In this document: in pieces, positions 1 through 5,551 of the stretch
Layout: every line of letters begins with the position of its first letter
Position numbering within the stretch: the stretch's first letter is position 1
Assembly: GCA_959600065.1 (NCBI GenBank)
Contig: CAUGKZ010000144.1
Coordinates: 1-5,551, forward strand
Direction of reading: 5' to 3'
DNA length: 5,551 nt
Source: an uncultured Kroppenstedtia sp.
Lineage (GTDB): Bacteria > Bacillota > Bacilli > Thermoactinomycetales > DSM-45169
Program-made: the position numbers and the translations under genes
The notes under the pieces: generated by a model
The model's database searches: none
Seen by the model: the letters and a program-made list of their open reading frames with translations, nothing else
What the model was told of the DNA's origin: nothing

Positions 1-213
1 AACAAGGGGTTCTTTGGGTGCCTGAAATGAAAGCTCTTTGGCATGATCCGCATAGTTTAAACCCAGAGCGAATGCGGTACGCGGTTCCACTGGAGGCAAC
101 CAGACCACCTCGTGCTCCTCCACCCAACGGCCATCATCCAATTGAATTCCACCCTCTACATCGAAGGCCTCGTGGATCGCCCCACCAAAGGCTACACGCG
201 CTTTTCTCATCAT
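1..213 (-). CDS. hpaG2: HpaG C-terminal-type subunit (4-HPA degradation isomerase/decarboxylase), 5' part only
   Basis: Partial gene: the first 71 codons are present and the rest lies beyond the left edge. It belongs to the fumarylacetoacetate hydrolase (FAH) superfamily. The segment PRTAFALGLNYADHAKEL (residues 44-61) followed by PKEPLV closely resembles, from memory, the start of the C-terminal half of the fused E. coli HpaG/HpcE. That half carries the metal site and decarboxylates 5-oxopent-3-ene-1,2,5-tricarboxylate. About 40 residues precede this motif and include a GG-x-QLDDGRW segment, as expected for a stand-alone subunit. The start is ATG at 213, overlapping the hpaG1 stop by 4 bp (ATGA). 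A second in-frame ATG at 210 is equally possible, and a strong Shine-Dalgarno lies inside the hpaG1 end. The metal-ligand region is not in the window, so activity cannot be judged. Family assignment is firm; the exact subunit role is inferred from position and similarity. Confidence 0.88.
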   Translation of the reverse strand, partial: MMRKARVAFGGAIHEAFDVEGGIQLDDGRWVEEHEVVWLPPVEPRTAFALGLNYADHAKELSFQAPKEPLV

Positions 214-1001
214 GTCCCCCCTCCCGCTGCCACCCTTCTACCTTCAACAATCGTGTTTTCCAGACTGCCGACATGATCGATTTCAATTTGAATCCGATCT
301 CCCACTTTTGCCAAGGGAGCGCCCTCTGGCACACCAGCCAACAGCACATCCCCCTCATCCAGGGTCATAAACTCCGTCACATCGGCGATCAAGCGGGCCA
401 CCGATCGAATCAGATTTCCGGTAGTGTTCTGTTGGCGAAGTTCCCCATTGATAAAGACACGCACCCCCAGTGCATCAGGATTCGCCACGGCATGACGTTG
501 GATCACCCAGGGGCCTAAGGGACAAAAGCCATCCCGGGCTTTTTGCATCACCGGTGGCCGATGAAAGCTGTCCTGGGGAATACTCACATCGTTGGCCACG
601 GTATACCCTGTCACATAATGCAAAGCCTCCGCCTCACTCACACGAGTGGCCCTGCGACCGATGACCACCCCCAGGGCCGCACCCACTTCCAGTTCGGAAG
701 CATCCTCAGGCATCGGAATCGGCTGTCCGTGTCCGATGAGTGTATTTTGCGGCTTGATATAGAGAACAGGGGCGATGGGCGGTTGGTGATACGGGGGCTG
801 ATGCATCGCTTCCCCCAACTCCGCCAGTGCCCCTTTGTAATTGAGCAGTGTACCATAGACCCTTCCCGAGACGGGGGCATCCACAGCCATCTCCTGGACC
901 GGATAGCTGGTGCCCTGGAATCCAACCGTCCCTCCTTTGGGATGGACCTCTACTTCCTCAACGAAGGGCACCCCCTGAATTTTGATTTTCCCCTTGCTCA
1001 T
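210..1001 (-). CDS. hpaG1: HpaG N-terminal-type subunit (4-HPA degradation isomerase/decarboxylase)
   Basis: A 263-residue FAH-superfamily protein acting after ring cleavage. With HpaG2 it is expected to decarboxylate 5-oxopent-3-ene-1,2,5-tricarboxylate and isomerise the resulting 2-hydroxyhepta-2,4-diene-1,7-dioate. The FAH core starts near residue 48 (VYGTLLNYKG). It continues with IKPQNTLIG (82-90), GYTVANDVSIP (132-142), ARDGFCPLGPW (155-165), NGELRQQNTT (185-194) and a C-terminal DEGDVLLAGVPEG (215-227). These match the N-terminal half of E. coli HpcE, preceded by an extra N-terminal segment of about 45 residues. Where metal-binding FAH enzymes carry an ExE pair, this protein reads EVGAALGVVIG (105-115), with Gly and Ala at the two ligand positions. 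By recollection the E. coli N-terminal half also lacks the pair, so this is typical of the subunit rather than damage. The start ATG has GGGGGAG 9 nt upstream. The Gly-rich tail (260-262) is encoded by the hpaG2 Shine-Dalgarno. Confidence 0.93.
   Translation of the reverse strand: MSKGKIKIQGVPFVEEVEVHPKGGTVGFQGTSYPVQEMAVDAPVSGRVYGTLLNYKGALAELGEAMHQPPYHQPPIAPVLYIKPQNTLIGHGQPIPMPEDASELEVGAALGVVIGRRATRVSEAEALHYVTGYTVANDVSIPQDSFHRPPVMQKARDGFCPLGPWVIQRHAVANPDALGVRVFINGELRQQNTTGNLIRSVARLIADVTEFMTLDEGDVLLAGVPEGAPLAKVGDRIQIEIDHVGSLENTIVEGRRVAAGGGT
216..225 (-). promoter_or_regulatory. Shine-Dalgarno of hpaG2, inside the hpaG1 3' end
   Basis: Read on the minus strand this is GGGAGGGGGG, followed by AC and then ATGATG. 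Its GGGAGG core sits 6 nt before the ATG at 213 and 9 nt before the ATG at 210, so both starts are served. It also encodes the last glycines of HpaG1. With the ATGA stop/start overlap, this suggests translational coupling of the two subunits, which would favour equal amounts. Confidence 0.8.
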
Positions 1002-1010
1002 CCTACTTCA

Positions 1011-1017
1011 CTCCCCC
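1011..1017 (-). promoter_or_regulatory. Shine-Dalgarno of hpaG1
   Basis: GGGGGAG on the minus strand, 9 nt before the ATG at 1001, in the 38-bp gap after hpaC. It fixes the hpaG1 start. The gap holds no recognisable promoter. Confidence 0.75.
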
Positions 1018-1039
1018 ATCCTGGCTACAAACGGGATCT

Positions 1040-1053
1040 TCACTGCTCAGTGA
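1040..1053. repeat. Short inverted repeat across the hpaC stop codon
   Basis: TCACTG-CT-CAGTGA is a perfect pair of 6-base arms with a 2-base centre, covering the last codons and the stop of hpaC. It has no T-tract and too small a loop for a convincing terminator. A chance palindrome is the simplest explanation; a protein-binding site is possible but unsupported. Confidence 0.3.
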
Positions 1054-1504
1054 GGGAACCGTATCTCCCAGCGAAAAAGGTGAGGGGATCCCCTTCATGC
1101 AAACCGATCTCGATCACTTCGCCGACATATAAGGTGTGATCGCCTAGATCGTGAGAACTGTGGGCATTGCAGACCACCGTCGCCAAGGCATCCGGAATCA
1201 CAGGTACACCTGCGACAAAGTCAAAATTGATTTCCTCATCCATTAGTTTTTGCCCTGCAAAATGCATCGAAATATCCCGTTGTTCTTTGGATAAAATACT
1301 GACGGCAAATCCCTTGGATTTCTTTAATTTTTTATGCATGTGCGCCTGGTGATCGACAGAAACGGTAATCAATTTTGGATTCAGGGAAACGGACATAAAA
1401 GCATTCGCTGTCATTCCGTGCACTTCATCCTCGACCTGAGTGGTGATGACGGTCACACCAGTAGCAAAACGGCCCATCGCATTCCGAAAGTGTCGGTCAT
1501 CCAT
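1040..1504 (-). CDS. hpaC: 4-HPA 3-monooxygenase, flavin reductase component
   Basis: A 154-residue NAD(P)H:flavin oxidoreductase of the FMN-binding split-barrel family. It would supply reduced flavin by diffusion to HpaB. Visible family motifs are GRFATGVTVITT (11-22), GMTANAFMSVSLNP (30-43, the flavin-contacting segment), GFAVSIL (65-71), HFAG (81-84), GDHTLYVGEV (121-130) and PLTFFAGRYG (140-149). Length and motif order match the short reductases of Thermus and Bacillales HpaC. The ATG at 1504 has AAAGGAG 11 nt upstream. The gene lies 55 bp after hpaD and 38 bp before hpaG1, and is separated from its partner hpaB by hpaD. Its middle (about 1201-1380) is AT-richer than most of the window, roughly 40 percent GC, partly because of a Lys-rich stretch (58-64). 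Flavin preference (FMN or FAD) and NADH or NADPH use cannot be read from sequence. A reductase for another monooxygenase is possible but unlikely in this operon. Confidence 0.9.
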   Translation of the reverse strand: MDDRHFRNAMGRFATGVTVITTQVEDEVHGMTANAFMSVSLNPKLITVSVDHQAHMHKKLKKSKGFAVSILSKEQRDISMHFAGQKLMDEEINFDFVAGVPVIPDALATVVCNAHSSHDLGDHTLYVGEVIEIGLHEGDPLTFFAGRYGSLTEQ

Positions 1505-1515
1505 GAAAATGACAT

Positions 1516-1522
1516 CTCCTTT
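1516..1522 (-). promoter_or_regulatory. Shine-Dalgarno of hpaC
   Basis: AAAGGAG on the minus strand, 11 nt before the ATG at 1504. A nearer ATG at 1515 opens an out-of-frame reading frame of about 20 codons and is unlikely to be used. The rest of the 55-bp hpaD-hpaC gap shows no clear promoter or terminator hairpin. Confidence 0.7.
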
Positions 1523-1559
1523 GCTCCCTCACCTGAAACTGAAGCCGTGAAGTGGTTGA

Positions 1560-2549
1560 TCAGGTCACAAAATTGGGCTGTCGCTGTGCGAGGATCGCAT
1601 CCTTCAGCGCGACTTCCTGTCCGCTGTGGTCCGGATCGATAAACGGAGTGGCTTCCTCAAACCAGCTGGATGGGGCTGGGTGCCCCCAGAAAGTCCCGCG
1701 GCGGGGATCATCCAAATCCCAGCGAATCGGTTGAAAGTCGGGATCTCCCGTAAAGTAATCCCCCGTGTACAACTCCACACGATGACCGTCAGGATCCCGC
1801 AGATACAGGAAAAATGCATTGGACAATCCGTGCCGACCCGGTCCCCGCTCAATATGGGAGGCATAGCCAAGAGAAGCGAGCACATCACAGGTGTGGATCA
1901 CACTCACCGGATCGCTGAGCCAGAACCCGACATGATGGAGCCGGGGACCCTTCCCATTCATAAAGGCCACATCGTGGACCGTAGGCTTCCGGTGTAGCCA
2001 AGCAGCCCAGATCTGCTCCTCCTCGGTCTCTGTATATTCCGAGCAACGGAATCCCAGCTCCTCGATGTAAAAATCATGAGCGCTCTTCACATCCGGCACC
2101 ATACAGTTAAAATGATCGATTCGCTGCATACGGGAGCCTTTGTACAGGTCGAACTGTTGCAGTTTTCGCTCTACTCGCTCCATTTTATAGTAAAATTCAA
2201 GGGGGATCCCGGAAACATCCTGTACTCGGAGTGCCCGCCCGATCCCATGCTGACTCCCCTCTTCCAACCATTGGGCTGGCAATCCTTTCTCTGCAAAAAA
2301 CGAAGCGATCCGATCCAAATCCGACTCCTGCATCACTCTGTAACTGATCACTTCCACGCCAGGGCGGGCTGCTCTTTTCAGAACGTAACTGTGATGGAGA
2401 TGTTCTTCCAGCCCCCGCAAATAGATGCAATCCTCCTTCGCTTCCGTTTCCACGAAGCCGAGCCCATCGACATAAAAGCGGCGGGCGGCGTCCAAATCTG
2501 TGACACGGATGACCGCTCTTCCCGCACGAAGAATATTAAACTTCTCCAC
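1560..2549 (-). CDS. hpaD: 3,4-dihydroxyphenylacetate 2,3-dioxygenase (extradiol, VOC superfamily)
   Basis: Ring-cleavage enzyme converting homoprotocatechuate and O2 to 5-carboxymethyl-2-hydroxymuconate semialdehyde. It is a type I extradiol dioxygenase of 329 residues with two vicinal-oxygen-chelate domains (about 10-125 and 141-265). Aligned from memory to the Brevibacterium fuscum enzyme, the metal triad is present: His146 (in IDHFN), His206 (second His of RLHHVGF) and Glu259 (HRVELYT). The second-sphere and substrate residues are also present: Asn148, Trp184, His192, Arg235, His240 and Tyr249. An active enzyme is therefore expected. Fe2+ or Mn2+ use cannot be told from sequence. The C-terminus follows the family to about residue 310 (GDYFTGDP, WGHPAPSSWF) and then ends, about 35 residues shorter than the 365-residue B. 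fuscum protein. The start is GTG at 2549, chosen because AAGGGGGG lies 6 nt upstream and no ATG is nearby. It begins 12 bp after hpaB. Confidence 0.95.
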   Translation of the reverse strand: MEKFNILRAGRAVIRVTDLDAARRFYVDGLGFVETEAKEDCIYLRGLEEHLHHSYVLKRAARPGVEVISYRVMQESDLDRIASFFAEKGLPAQWLEEGSQHGIGRALRVQDVSGIPLEFYYKMERVERKLQQFDLYKGSRMQRIDHFNCMVPDVKSAHDFYIEELGFRCSEYTETEEEQIWAAWLHRKPTVHDVAFMNGKGPRLHHVGFWLSDPVSVIHTCDVLASLGYASHIERGPGRHGLSNAFFLYLRDPDGHRVELYTGDYFTGDPDFQPIRWDLDDPRRGTFWGHPAPSSWFEEATPFIDPDHSGQEVALKDAILAQRQPNFVT

Positions 2550-2555
2550 CTGAAT

Positions 2556-2563
2556 CCCCCCTT
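2556..2563 (-). promoter_or_regulatory. Shine-Dalgarno of hpaD, overlapping the hpaB stop codon
   Basis: The minus strand reads TAAGGGGGG, then ATTCAG, then GTG. The hpaB stop TAA supplies the first two bases of the AAGGGGGG site, 6 nt before the GTG. This decides the non-ATG start of hpaD and suggests that ribosomes finishing hpaB re-initiate on hpaD. Confidence 0.78.
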
Positions 2564-4037
2564 ATGCCCGAACCGTCTTCCATTGGGGTCGGACTGTAGA
2601 TTGAAGCAATTCCCGCACTTTTTCTTTGTACGGCTCTTTGTCGTAGCTGTCAAAGTAGGCCATGCCCATTTTGATCGGATCCCCGAAAAAATAATATTCA
2701 TAATGGGTTTGCCTGCTACCGAAGGCACTTAGGGTCAGATCCCAGGCCAGGCGGAAAAGTTGCACCCGTTCATAACCCTCTATGTTTTTTCCCTGAGTGG
2801 CCCGATGAAGCGTGGGGCCGATCTCTTCGTTTGCAAAATCAGCCTGAGTCGGAATGCCCATCATCCCAGAAGCCCCAAGGACTCGGAGGATTTCCGCCAT
2901 GCGCGGATAGACACGGGGAAACCAGTTGCGAGCGGCATCCAAGGCGGCGAAATCGGGAGTCATCATCCCCCATCGATCCAGTTGAGCATGGTGTTCCGCC
3001 CGAAATAAGTGGGATTTCATCGTCTCCAGGATCAGCATGATTTCCGTGCCTTTGTCTTTGACATGTTGAAATCCATCAATCCCAATCGCATCCATCACGC
3101 TGAGCACCACACCGAGGATAAATTCCGTTTTGGCAATATCCTTGGCCACCACTTGATGCGACATATGAACCACCGCGTTGGTTTCCCGGAAGGCGCGATT
3201 GCAGATCGAGGAATCCTCCAGCACAAAAATGCGATCCCAGGGAACGAGAACATGGTCAAAAGAGACAATCGCGTCTCCTTCTTCAAAGCGGGAGCTTAAG
3301 GGATGATCATATTCATTCTGGCTGTATACAAAGGATTCGCGGCTGAAAAACTTCAATCCCGGTGTATGATTGGGAATGGCAAAGGCGAGGGAATAGGGGT
3401 CTTCTTTGTCACCTGATTTTTTGACCGTCGAGGGAAACACAATGATCTCATCGGTGATTCCCGCCTGGGTGGCCAGCAGGCGGATGCCGTCCACCACGAC
3501 TCCATCCTCGTTTTTTTCCACCACATGGAGGGCGACATTTGCATCTTTTTGTTCATGCTGTGCCTTGGCCCGGTTGACTTGGGGGTGAATCAAGGTGTGG
3601 GTCAGGCTCAGATCATTTTCACGGGCATACTCCGCATACCTTTTGGCGTTCTCCCCAAATCGGGGATCTCCTTCGGCAAAAAAGGGATGGGCGGCTCCCA
3701 TGGCCATCACATCGGCATTCAAGTAATCGGGAGAACGCCCCAGCAACCCATGGGTGAAATTTTGCCACTCCATGATGGCTTCACGGCGCTCGATCAACTC
3801 CTCGATTGTCGTTGGTTGCATGAAGGTTTTACTCACCATCTCCCCAGTGCTCGGAGAGGGATAGAGCATTTTTTCCGGTTTTTCATACTGCAGGTCATAC
3901 AGTTTGGCCATGGAACCCACCACATTTTTAAATGCCGGGTGTTCCGTCACGTCTTCCACTCGTTCCCCATGAATATAGACATTGTTTTTCGCTTTTTTTA
4001 AACGCTCGATATACTGTTTTCCCGTCTTGGCAGGCAT
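2562..4037 (-). CDS. hpaB: 4-hydroxyphenylacetate 3-monooxygenase, oxygenase component
   Basis: A 491-residue reduced-flavin-dependent phenol hydroxylase (HpaB/PheA family, acyl-CoA dehydrogenase-like fold). It uses FADH2 and O2 to ortho-hydroxylate 4-HPA to 3,4-dihydroxyphenylacetate. Diagnostic segments are GRSPDYLNADVMA (100-112), LTHTLIHPQVNRA (145-157), DEIIVFPST (196-204), DHPLSSRFEEGDAIVSFDHVLVPWDRIF (244-271), HMSHQVVAK (291-299), GASGMMGIPT (388-397) and FRLAWDLTLSAFGSRQ (428-443). Arg101, Tyr105 and His147 align with substrate-binding Arg100, Tyr104 and His142 of the Thermus thermophilus enzyme (alignment from memory). Length is close to that enzyme, and the protein resembles it more than the E. 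coli one. The ATG at 4037 has GAGGGGG 7 nt upstream. The gene is 12 bp from each neighbour. The family also includes nitrophenol and chlorophenol hydroxylases, but the ring-cleavage genes around it favour 4-HPA. Confidence 0.95.
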   Translation of the reverse strand: MPAKTGKQYIERLKKAKNNVYIHGERVEDVTEHPAFKNVVGSMAKLYDLQYEKPEKMLYPSPSTGEMVSKTFMQPTTIEELIERREAIMEWQNFTHGLLGRSPDYLNADVMAMGAAHPFFAEGDPRFGENAKRYAEYARENDLSLTHTLIHPQVNRAKAQHEQKDANVALHVVEKNEDGVVVDGIRLLATQAGITDEIIVFPSTVKKSGDKEDPYSLAFAIPNHTPGLKFFSRESFVYSQNEYDHPLSSRFEEGDAIVSFDHVLVPWDRIFVLEDSSICNRAFRETNAVVHMSHQVVAKDIAKTEFILGVVLSVMDAIGIDGFQHVKDKGTEIMLILETMKSHLFRAEHHAQLDRWGMMTPDFAALDAARNWFPRVYPRMAEILRVLGASGMMGIPTQADFANEEIGPTLHRATQGKNIEGYERVQLFRLAWDLTLSAFGSRQTHYEYYFFGDPIKMGMAYFDSYDKEPYKEKVRELLQSTVRPQWKTVRA

Positions 4038-4044
4038 CCCTTTT

Positions 4045-4051
4045 CCCCCTC
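4045..4051 (-). promoter_or_regulatory. Shine-Dalgarno of hpaB, overlapping the hpaE stop codon
   Basis: The minus strand reads TGAGGGGG, then AAAAGGG, then ATG. The hpaE stop TGA is part of the GAGGGGG site, 7 nt before the hpaB ATG. The layout and the 12-bp gap repeat those at the hpaB-hpaD junction. Confidence 0.78.
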
Positions 4052-5543
4052 AAGGACTCGCTTTTTTTCCAAACTGGGGAATCCGATGTTCCCCCAAAGC
4101 CACATGGATCACCTGTGTTTCCGTGTAGAAGTCAAAAGCATAATGACCGCCTTCTCTGCCAATGCCGCTCGCTTTGGAACCGCCGAAGGGGATGCGGAGA
4201 TCCCGGACGTTTTGTGAATTGATCCAGAACATGCCTGTATCCACGGCTTGGGCCACACGATGTGCCCGTTGGATATCCTGGGTCCATACATACCCCGCCA
4301 GCCCATATTTGACATCGTTAGCCACTTTGATCACTTCTGCTTCTTCCTTGAAAGTCATCACCGTCAACACCGGGCCGAAGATCTCTTCCTGAGCCGCTGT
4401 CTGGTCGTTAGTGAGGTTGAGGATCAGGGTGGGCGGTACAAAGTTCCCCTGTTTATAGGCCTGAGGAACCTGGCCACTCACGATCTCGGCTCCTTCCTCC
4501 CGGGCAATCTCCAGGTATCGTTTCACATTTTCATAGTGTGTTTGATGGATTAAGGGCCCGACCTGGGTGCGGTCGTCCATGGGATCTCCGACCACGATGT
4601 GAGGGAGCCGCTCCTTCAATGCTTGAATAAAGCGCTCCGCAATCTGTTCATGGACAAACAGTCTGGAGTTGGCCGTACAGCGTTCACCGTTAAAGGAGAA
4701 GATTCCCCAGATGCAAGCATCCAAGGCACGATCCAAATCCGCATCATCAAACACGATGATCGGCGATTTCCCCCCCAGCTCCATGGAGACCCGCTTCAAG
4801 GTGTCCGCCCCGTTTTTCATGATTTCCGAACCGGTGGCGGTTTCACCTGTAAAAGAGATCAGCTGGACATCGGGATGAGCGACAAGGGCTGCCCCCGCCT
4901 TTTCACCCCATCCATGCACCACATTAAACACACCCTCTGGCAATCCCGCTTGATCGATCAGTTCCGCCAGTCGGTTGGCGGTCAGCGGCGACCACTCAGC
5001 GGGCTTCAGCACTACGGTGTTTCCAGTGGCGAGGGCAGGTGCGATCTTCCATGTTTCCAGCATAAAGGGGGCATTCCAGGGAGTGATCAGCCCCGCCACA
5101 CCGATGGGCTTATGAATCGTGTAGTTGAGAAATTCATCGTCTACCTGATAAGCCTCGCCCACCATGCGGCTATTCACCATTTCAGCGTAGAAGCGAAAGT
5201 TTTGCGCAGATCGAGCCACCATGTTTTTGGTTTGACTGATAGGCAGACCGGTATCATAGGACTCAAGGGGTGCGATCTCATCGATGTGCTCGTCGATGAT
5301 GTCAGCGATTTTGTAAAGATAGGAAAGCCGCTCACTCACCTTCATCTTTCCCCAGGGCCCCTGTTGAAAGGCTTCCTGGGCCGCCGCCACCGCCCGGTCG
5401 ATCTCCGCTTGGCCCCCTTCCGAGACCCAGTTGATCCTCTCCTGAGTCAGGGGGTTCAGATTTGCAAAGGATTTCCCTGAATCCGCATCCACAAAGCGCC
5501 CGTTGATATAATGCCGGACATCTTGGGTATGTTGTCGGATCAC
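4050..5543 (-). CDS. hpaE: 5-carboxymethyl-2-hydroxymuconate semialdehyde dehydrogenase
   Basis: An NAD+-dependent aldehyde dehydrogenase that oxidises the ring-cleavage product to 5-carboxymethyl-2-hydroxymuconate. The 497-residue frame has the full ALDH layout. It includes TPWNAPF with oxyanion Asn157, VVLKPAEWSP with cofactor-binding Lys180 and Glu183, FTGETATGS (231-239), MELGGKSP with general-base Glu255, FNGERCTANSR with catalytic Cys289, EEIFGPV with Glu387, and PFGGSKASGIGREGG (452-466). The GERCTA-SR context and the C-terminal GREGG-aromatic segment resemble E. coli HpaE. Without context, a betaine- or 2-hydroxymuconate-semialdehyde dehydrogenase would be possible; the operon decides for HpaE. 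The listed start is GTG at 5543, but only 8 bases precede it in the window. The frame stays open to the right edge and no clear Shine-Dalgarno is visible, so the true start may lie slightly further upstream. It is the first gene seen in the transcript; the operon promoter is not visible. Confidence 0.92.
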   Translation of the reverse strand: MIRQHTQDVRHYINGRFVDADSGKSFANLNPLTQERINWVSEGGQAEIDRAVAAAQEAFQQGPWGKMKVSERLSYLYKIADIIDEHIDEIAPLESYDTGLPISQTKNMVARSAQNFRFYAEMVNSRMVGEAYQVDDEFLNYTIHKPIGVAGLITPWNAPFMLETWKIAPALATGNTVVLKPAEWSPLTANRLAELIDQAGLPEGVFNVVHGWGEKAGAALVAHPDVQLISFTGETATGSEIMKNGADTLKRVSMELGGKSPIIVFDDADLDRALDACIWGIFSFNGERCTANSRLFVHEQIAERFIQALKERLPHIVVGDPMDDRTQVGPLIHQTHYENVKRYLEIAREEGAEIVSGQVPQAYKQGNFVPPTLILNLTNDQTAAQEEIFGPVLTVMTFKEEAEVIKVANDVKYGLAGYVWTQDIQRAHRVAQAVDTGMFWINSQNVRDLRIPFGGSKASGIGREGGHYAFDFYTETQVIHVALGEHRIPQFGKKASP

Positions 5544-5551
5544 GCGATCTC

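Noticed and set aside
18..518. Plus-strand open frame of 166 codons at the left edge
   Set aside because: It is rich in Pro, His and Arg, as expected for antisense of a GC-biased gene, and covers the hpaG2/hpaG1 overlap.
543..1139. Plus-strand open frame of 198 codons antisense to hpaG1 and the hpaC end
   Set aside because: It shows no recognisable motif and overlaps two confident genes on the other strand.
1201..1380. AT-rich dip in hpaC as a sign of recent transfer
   Set aside because: Similar GC (about 42 percent) occurs locally inside hpaB near 3301-3360, so the dip is within normal variation for this operon.
1505..1559. Possible promoter or terminator in the hpaD-hpaC gap, the longest in the window
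   Set aside because: Beyond the hpaC ribosome site I found no convincing -35/-10 pair and no stem followed by a T-tract. The TGATCA at the hpaD stop is too short to interpret.
2076..2732. Plus-strand open frame of 218 codons spanning the hpaD-hpaB junction
   Set aside because: It is antisense to two well-supported enzymes, crosses their intergenic gap and shows no family motif.
4599..5480. Plus-strand open frame of 293 codons antisense to hpaE
   Set aside because: It lies wholly inside a clear ALDH gene, has no recognisable domain and is low in plausible structure. It is a reading-frame shadow caused by codon bias.

Overview
The window is a single block of minus-strand genes encoding most of the homoprotocatechuate (3,4-dihydroxyphenylacetate) meta-cleavage pathway for 4-hydroxyphenylacetate (4-HPA). 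In transcription order (right to left) they are hpaE (semialdehyde dehydrogenase), hpaB (4-HPA 3-monooxygenase, oxygenase component), hpaD (extradiol ring-cleavage dioxygenase), hpaC (flavin reductase component), hpaG1 (N-terminal-type isomerase/decarboxylase subunit) and the first 71 codons of hpaG2 (C-terminal-type subunit), which runs off the left edge. Gaps are 12, 12, 55 and 38 bp, followed by a 4-bp overlap. No internal promoter or terminator is visible, so this looks like the interior of one polycistronic operon.

The products fit one route. HpaB, with reduced flavin from HpaC, hydroxylates 4-HPA to 3,4-dihydroxyphenylacetate. HpaD opens the ring to 5-carboxymethyl-2-hydroxymuconate semialdehyde. 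HpaE oxidises the aldehyde with NAD+. After an isomerase step (HpaF, not in the window), HpaG1/HpaG2 decarboxylate and isomerise the product. The remaining enzymes (HpaF, HpaH hydratase, HpaI aldolase), any transporter and the regulator are not here and would be expected beyond the edges.

The likely host is a Gram-positive Bacillota, probably Bacillales with mid GC (sampled stretches range from about 40 to 57 percent). The reasons are very strong purine-rich Shine-Dalgarno sequences (runs such as GAGGGGG and AAGGGGGG), two GTG starts, a monooxygenase of the Thermus/Geobacillus type rather than the enterobacterial type, and hpaG split into two genes instead of the fused enterobacterial gene. 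The genus cannot be fixed from this window.

No mobile element, RNA gene, CRISPR array or long non-coding stretch is present. The long plus-strand open frames are antisense shadows of these genes. I see no undescribed system. The points worth a second look concern operon architecture: stop codons fused to the next gene's Shine-Dalgarno, hpaD placed between hpaB and hpaC, and a split HpaG whose first subunit lacks the usual metal-binding Glu pair.
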